Source: Arabidopsis thaliana (Eukaryota > Streptophyta > Magnoliopsida > Brassicales > Brassicaceae). Taken from it: a stretch of DNA of 64,000 nucleotides. Below, piece by piece: positions 59,524 to 64,000 of the stretch (positions within the stretch are counted from its first letter, which is position 1; the number at the start of each line of letters is the position of its first letter). The DNA is taken from contig NC_003076.8 in the NCBI RefSeq assembly GCF_000001735.4, positions 24,679,835 through 24,743,834 on the forward strand, read 5' to 3'. The notes under the pieces are model-generated. The model was not told the DNA's origin. It saw nothing but the letters and a program-made list of their open reading frames with translations, and did not search any database. The position numbers were made by a program, and so were the translations under genes.

Positions 59524-61341
59524 TCAATGGCTAAGAATGGTGGTTTCTTGGATATCACGCTTGCTCGTCATTCTCCTCCAAAACCAATGCTTCTCCCAAA
59601 GTCCAACCACCTTCTCGATTGGAACATTCTTAGTCTCCGGCAAAAACAGCTGCACCGCTACCGTCATTACCACCAACCACCCTCCATAAAAGAAGAAAAT
59701 CCCAGCTCGAAACTTACACAACATCGGTGGTGCACTTTGAGCCACCGCAAAAGTAAACACAAAACTCACTGCCACAGTTACACTCTGCGCCACCGATCTT
59801 ATCTCCAACGGAAAAATCTCACTCGGTACAAGCCATCCTAATGGACCCCAAGACCAACCAAACCCGGCCACGTAGACACACACCAAAACCACAACCGCGT
59901 AACCATACCCTTCCTTGATCACACCGTCGTGAACATCAGCCACCATAACGATCACACCAATGGTAACTTGCGACACGAGCATCTGTAACCCTCCAATCAA
60001 AAACAGAGTCTTTCTACCGATTCTGTCAACGACAAGCATCGACAACAACGTCGACGAGGTTCCCACGATTCCAGTCACGAGGGTCGACATCAACGAACCA
60101 CTCTCTCCAAACCCAACGGTTCTATACAAAACCGGTGCGTAGAAAGCAACAACATTGATTCCAGTAACTTGCTGAAAGAAAGGTATCACCAAAGCCATCA
60201 CTAACTCAGGCCTATATTTTCTTTGAAGCAGTTTCAAAAACGCGTTTGAATCTGTATCAGAACCAGAACTCGCTTCAACGAGATCAGTAAGCTCATCTTG
60301 AACGTCGTTAGTTCCACGGACACGGCGAAGCATAAGCTCGGTCTTGTGAACATCTCCGGTGGTCTGGATGATACTATTCGGCGTTTCCGGGAGAAACAGT
60401 GATCCTAAAGTGAGGATTGAAGCAGGTATTGCAGCTGTGGCTAAAGAGATTCTCCAACCATGTTTGATATTTTGGGTTTCGTAGTTTATTACATTTGCAG
60501 ATAGAAATCCAATTCCGATACAGAGCTGGAAACCATTGCTGATTGCTCCTCTGTATTTTGCCGGCGCCATCTCGGAGAGATACAGAGGAACCGACTAAAA
60601 TATAAAACAACAAACCAGTCAACATACAGAGAAAATTGAAACATCATTAATCAACTTGTCTTTTGTTACCTGGTTAGCGAATCCAACTCCTACGCCGAGC
60701 AAGAGACGCGCAATAATGAGCATAGCAACGTTTTGAGCAGAGCCACCAAGAGCAGCGCCGGCGAGAAAGGACACACCGCCAAGAAATATAGAGGGCTTGC
60801 GACCCCATGAACGAGTCACGGACGAAGCTAACAGAGTAGCGATGAGACCGGAAACGTATAGAGAAGATGTGAAGGATGTAAGAAGTTGGCTATTGAAAAG
60901 GCAGTAGTGGTTATTGCTATTGCCTCTTCTTCTTCTATCTTCTTCTTGGAGCTTATACACTTTTGGGAAAAATCTTTTTAGAAATGGCCCCATTGACATC
61001 ACTCCACCTACATATTTATATAGTTACATGTTTGCATTTATGTTTAGGTTTAGAGAACCACAACATTTCATTTAAATATTATGAAAAACTAAAATGTTTT
61101 CTACTTCAAAAATATGATTTATTCTTTTTGCAAACGCAAACACAAACACAAACAAAAAAAAGAAAGAACATATATATCCTAATTAGCAAGAATATATATG
61201 TGAACCTGAAACCCCGATGTCGTAGCCGAAGATGACACCGCCCATGGCGGCCATGACACATGAAGCCACCACAAAATAAGTAATCTTCCCGCCAGATACT
61301 GATTTAGCCATGGCTTCTTTTCTTGCTTCTTCTGCTACCAT
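59524..61341 (-). CDS. STP3: Monosaccharide/H+ symporter STP3
   Basis: Plasma-membrane proton-coupled hexose uptake carrier of the major facilitator superfamily. Coding exons 61341-61206, 61007-60670 and 60594-59524 give 514 residues, the known length. The first ATG ([20 protein letters not shown]) is used. Twelve hydrophobic helices are evident. Family motifs are [11 protein letters not shown] in helix 1, RSWGRKPS after helix 2, [10 protein letters not shown] in place of the usual [22 protein letters not shown] in helix 7, [19 protein letters not shown] and [10 protein letters not shown]. Cys in [10 protein letters not shown] and in [10 protein letters not shown] match the conserved STP disulfide pair. 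It matches AT5G61520. The first intron is about 200 bp and begins right after the helix 1 motif. Confidence 0.95.
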
Positions 61342-61606
61342 GTTTACCTAGAGAGACACTCAAACACAACACACCTACTATTCAAGTTCGGTAGGTGTTT
61401 TTAGATCCTGTATTTTTGTATATCAATCATCCAAAGGTTGAGTTTCAAGGTAGACGACGAAACTTGTTGGACCATTGGAGTGCTTTAATTGACTTGAGTG
61501 TGGGACTTATAGTTTTTGTTTGTTTCGGTTCTGGCTGATGAGATATCGAAAGTGGACAATAAAAGACATGTGAAGAAAGACTTTTCACTGCCTACCTTCA
61601 TTATCT

Positions 61607-61658
<52 letters not shown>

Positions 61659-62795
61659 AAAATCGATAGAAGAAAAAGATGGCTATACTTTTTTCAACGA
61701 CTGAATGATAAAGCTCTTTCGATGATATTGGACATACCAAGTTGCAAACTTTGATTGTTTAATTCCATAATACTGATATTTTGTTTTGGAATTTGACTAT
61801 GTAGAAAAACCATCATTTTCTATATATAAATACTGATATACATGTGGAATTAAGTTGGCAGAATAATTACTATCAATCATGTAAATTTATGGAATCATTT
61901 TTACATTCACTTTTTATAATTATAATTTTATAGTAAATTTTATTTTTTGCTTTTAATTTTATAGTAAAATAATTTTACTCTATGGTCAAAAAACTTAAAA
62001 CATTAAGGGGATGATAAGCTGTGAAATTAGAAGCTTAGGTCACAAATGAGATACTAAAAGAAGATGAAGGACCATTTTTGTGAAGAGAAAAACTTATTAC
62101 ACGTGGCACCAACAGAATATTTATTACCGTCACAGTCCGTGACGGAGAGAATATCTGTGATTTGCAAAGGGAAGAAGACTTTCCTATTCAAAATTCAAAG
62201 CCGACTTTTTTTTTACCTAAACAGCAATAATATCTTTTTTTCTCTGCTCCAGGGGGAAATTAAAAAAGTGGAACCTTTTCATCTCCTGGAGCGATCAATT
62301 TCTTTTTCATCATATCGCTGACTCTCGTCTTCGTCGTCTTTGATCGTATCGAGGAATTGGGTTTAGTTCGATTCGATCATCAGCTATCTCAATTTTTCTG
62401 GGGATTGTTCTAAAGGTTTGATGATCGGATTGCTTTTGTTCTATTTGTTCTTTTTGATTCTCGTATATGATTGATTAGAGAATATAGGATTAGGGTTTGT
62501 GTTCCTTAAAAGTTATCTCCTTTTGGCAGTTAAAGACTTGGTTTTTATTCTTTGTCAAGAAATTCATTCCATGGTTGACGATGAAGTCAAGGTTTTGGTT
62601 TTCTTTTGTGTTTCTTCTGTATCAATTGTATATGATTAGATTGAAGATGATTTCATGTGATGAAGTTGATTACAACGGATAATACCGCTTGTGAGGTTGT
62701 ATCATAATTTGCTAAGAATAAGTATATATCTTCCCATTTGTTTCTTGATGCAAACAGGTTTCTAGTGACTTGTTTAAAGTGGTTGGTATTGGATA
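61342..62795. other. Divergent spacer between STP3 and the RhoGAP gene
   Basis: About 1.45 kb. Left part is the STP3 promoter, with a 46-T tract at 61612-61657. Right part (from about 62320) looks like a CT-rich 5' UTR of the plus-strand gene, probably with a leader intron ending just before 62760 (AAACAG). No other gene. Confidence 0.55.
61612..61657. repeat. 46-nt poly(T) tract
   Basis: Uninterrupted T run about 270-315 bp upstream of the STP3 ATG. No target-site duplication seen. Length is likely unstable and assembly-sensitive. Confidence 0.95.
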
Positions 62796-64000
62796 ATGCC
62801 TTCTCTCATCTCACAGCAATGGCAGGAGAGGACTAGTGGATTCTTTTCTTCATCAGGTTTGATAATTTCTATGCTAACCTCATTTCGTTTCTCTCTGTGA
62901 GTGTTTATGGTGGAAAGCTTACTATGGAGTTACTGAATTAGGAACGAAGCTTAGGGAAGCAGGGCAGACTGCTGGTAGTTTTGTCGGGGAAGTTGCTAAG
63001 GATGCGAAAGTGAATGTTGCAGATGTTGCAGAAAGAGTTGGGTCGTTGTTTAAAAGCCGGTGGGCAATTCTTCAGCAGCCTGCAACTAGACATGCCGTGC
63101 AAGAACACCTCATAACAGCTGCTGCCACAACCGGGACTTTTGTCAGGAAGGGTATAACTGAGACAAAGGAAAAGGTTTCTGTTGGAAAGATCAAAGTGGA
63201 AGAGGTATTCTAGACACATAGCTTCTCGAAGTTACTCGACAAGAATGTATGTATCTCGTTTCATTCTTCTAACTTCTGACAGCTAAATTCTTTGTATCCA
63301 TGTTTTCTCTTTAGGCGGCCAAAAAGACTGCACAAAAGAGCAAGACCATTTTGACGGATATCGAAAGGTGGCAAAAGGTATTTGACTATTAGAGTCTGAA
63401 ATCTGATTGTATGCCGTTGATTTGAGTTTGGTCTCTAATATCTATTCTTTGTAATTCTGCAGGGAGTTGCCAGCTCAGATGGTAAGTTGATCGCAATATA
63501 TGGAGAGATTACAGTTTAAACGTTTGTTAATCGAAAATTCAATGGATTCTTTGATGTGGGGATACTTAATTATATTACCGTTCTTGAGATAACTATTAGT
63601 GATTGCGTGTCTGAAATGCTGTGACTTTCTCTGTATGACAAATGTTTTTGGCACTCAGTGTTTGGTGTTGCGATTGAGATCACTGTCCAGCGGCAGGAGT
63701 CAAGCAGGCCTATTCCTCTGATACTAGTTAAATGCGCAGATTATCTCATATTAACAGGTAATAATGTTTGGACCAATGGAGCAATAACACTTTTATTGCT
63801 CACACCTTCTCATATCGAGTTATCAATGTGATATTTTCCTCTTACCCAGGACTTAATTCACCGAACTTGTTCAAGGCCGAAGGAGATAGAAAGTTGATTC
63901 AACAATTGGTTTCTGCTTACAATCAAGGTAGCAAGATTTCTTTTCGACTCTTATGGCTCATGGAGAAATTGTCATTTAATTGAATCACTTGTTTGGCAGA
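62796..64000 (+). CDS. RhoGAP-type protein, 5' part
   Basis: Truncated by the window end. Coding exons traced: 62796-62856, 62942-63204, 63315-63377, 63463-63481 (a 19-nt microexon), 63659-63757 and 63850-63927, all in frame. The start is MPSLISQQWQERTSGFFSSS. The first about 130 residues are Ala/Lys/Glu-rich and helical with amphipathic, LEA-like repeats (GEVAKDAKVNVADVAERVGS). Then VFGVAIEITVQRQE and PLILVKCADYLILTGLNSPN begin a RhoGAP fold, where YLILTGLN and LFKAEGD resemble the GAP segment in which the catalytic Arg normally lies. The usual arginine finger context (GLxxEGIFRxxG) reads GLNSPNLFKAEG here, with Lys in place of Arg, so GAP activity is questionable. It matches AT5G61530 from memory. 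Confidence 0.83.

Noticed and set aside
59479..59841. 120-codon plus-strand frame
   Set aside because: Antisense to the STP3 C-terminal exon.
1..64000. CRISPR arrays, operons, prophage or viral genes
   Set aside because: None seen; all coding sequence is intron-bearing or otherwise plant nuclear in type.

Overview
This is plant nuclear DNA. Genes are split by short, AT-rich GT-AG introns, spacers are AT-rich, and there is a plant-type U2 snRNA gene and a eukaryotic tRNA-Ala gene. From gene content and order I recognise it as the lower arm of Arabidopsis thaliana chromosome 5, about AT5G61390 to AT5G61530. Locus names come from memory, not a search. Exon boundaries were traced by hand by joining reading frames at GT/AG sites; for most intact genes the resulting protein lengths match what I remember for the family.

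Layout. 1-1014: 5' part of a DEDDh exonuclease (NEN2-like, minus). 1716-3680: intronless PPR protein (plus). 4251-6002: plastid ribulose-phosphate 3-epimerase (minus) with a G-box/I-box promoter. 6927-7160: small Gly-rich protein (minus). 9641-10961: MYB28, a regulator of aliphatic glucosinolates (minus). 10962-21493: a spacer of about 10.5 kb with transposon remnants. 21494-22719: NAC100 (minus) with an intact miR164 site. 22720-27823: spacer with a Harbinger-type MITE and small poly(A) insertion footprints. 27824-28850: atypical plastid thioredoxin ACHT5 (plus). 29832-29904: tRNA-Ala(AGC). 30406-33048: P-loop kinase-like protein (minus). 33574-33769: U2 snRNA (minus). 34717-42007: SMC6B, 28 coding exons (minus). 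43036-43950: three-finger C2H2 protein (plus). 44707-48008: PXY/TDR receptor kinase (minus). 48009-52807: spacer. 52808-53832: tail-anchored protein of unknown function (plus). 54382-56877: ATG3 (minus). 57250-59141: quinone oxidoreductase-like MDR protein (minus). 59524-61341: sugar/H+ symporter STP3 (minus). 62796 to the window end: 5' part of a RhoGAP-type protein (plus).

The genes are independent housekeeping, regulatory and developmental loci and do not form a cluster or operon. The only shared logic is local: promoters of SMC6B and the P-loop gene carry repeated TGGGCY site II elements, the epimerase promoter carries a light-type module, and the U2 gene has a textbook plant Pol II snRNA promoter.

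I found no convincing new multi-gene system. The most unusual signals are structural: (a) a 224-bp insertion in an ATG3 intron assembled from nearby copied pieces, and (b) at least seven short A- or T-rich insertions in the spacers, each flanked by a 9-16 bp direct repeat, which look like tiny abortive retro-insertions or filler repair.
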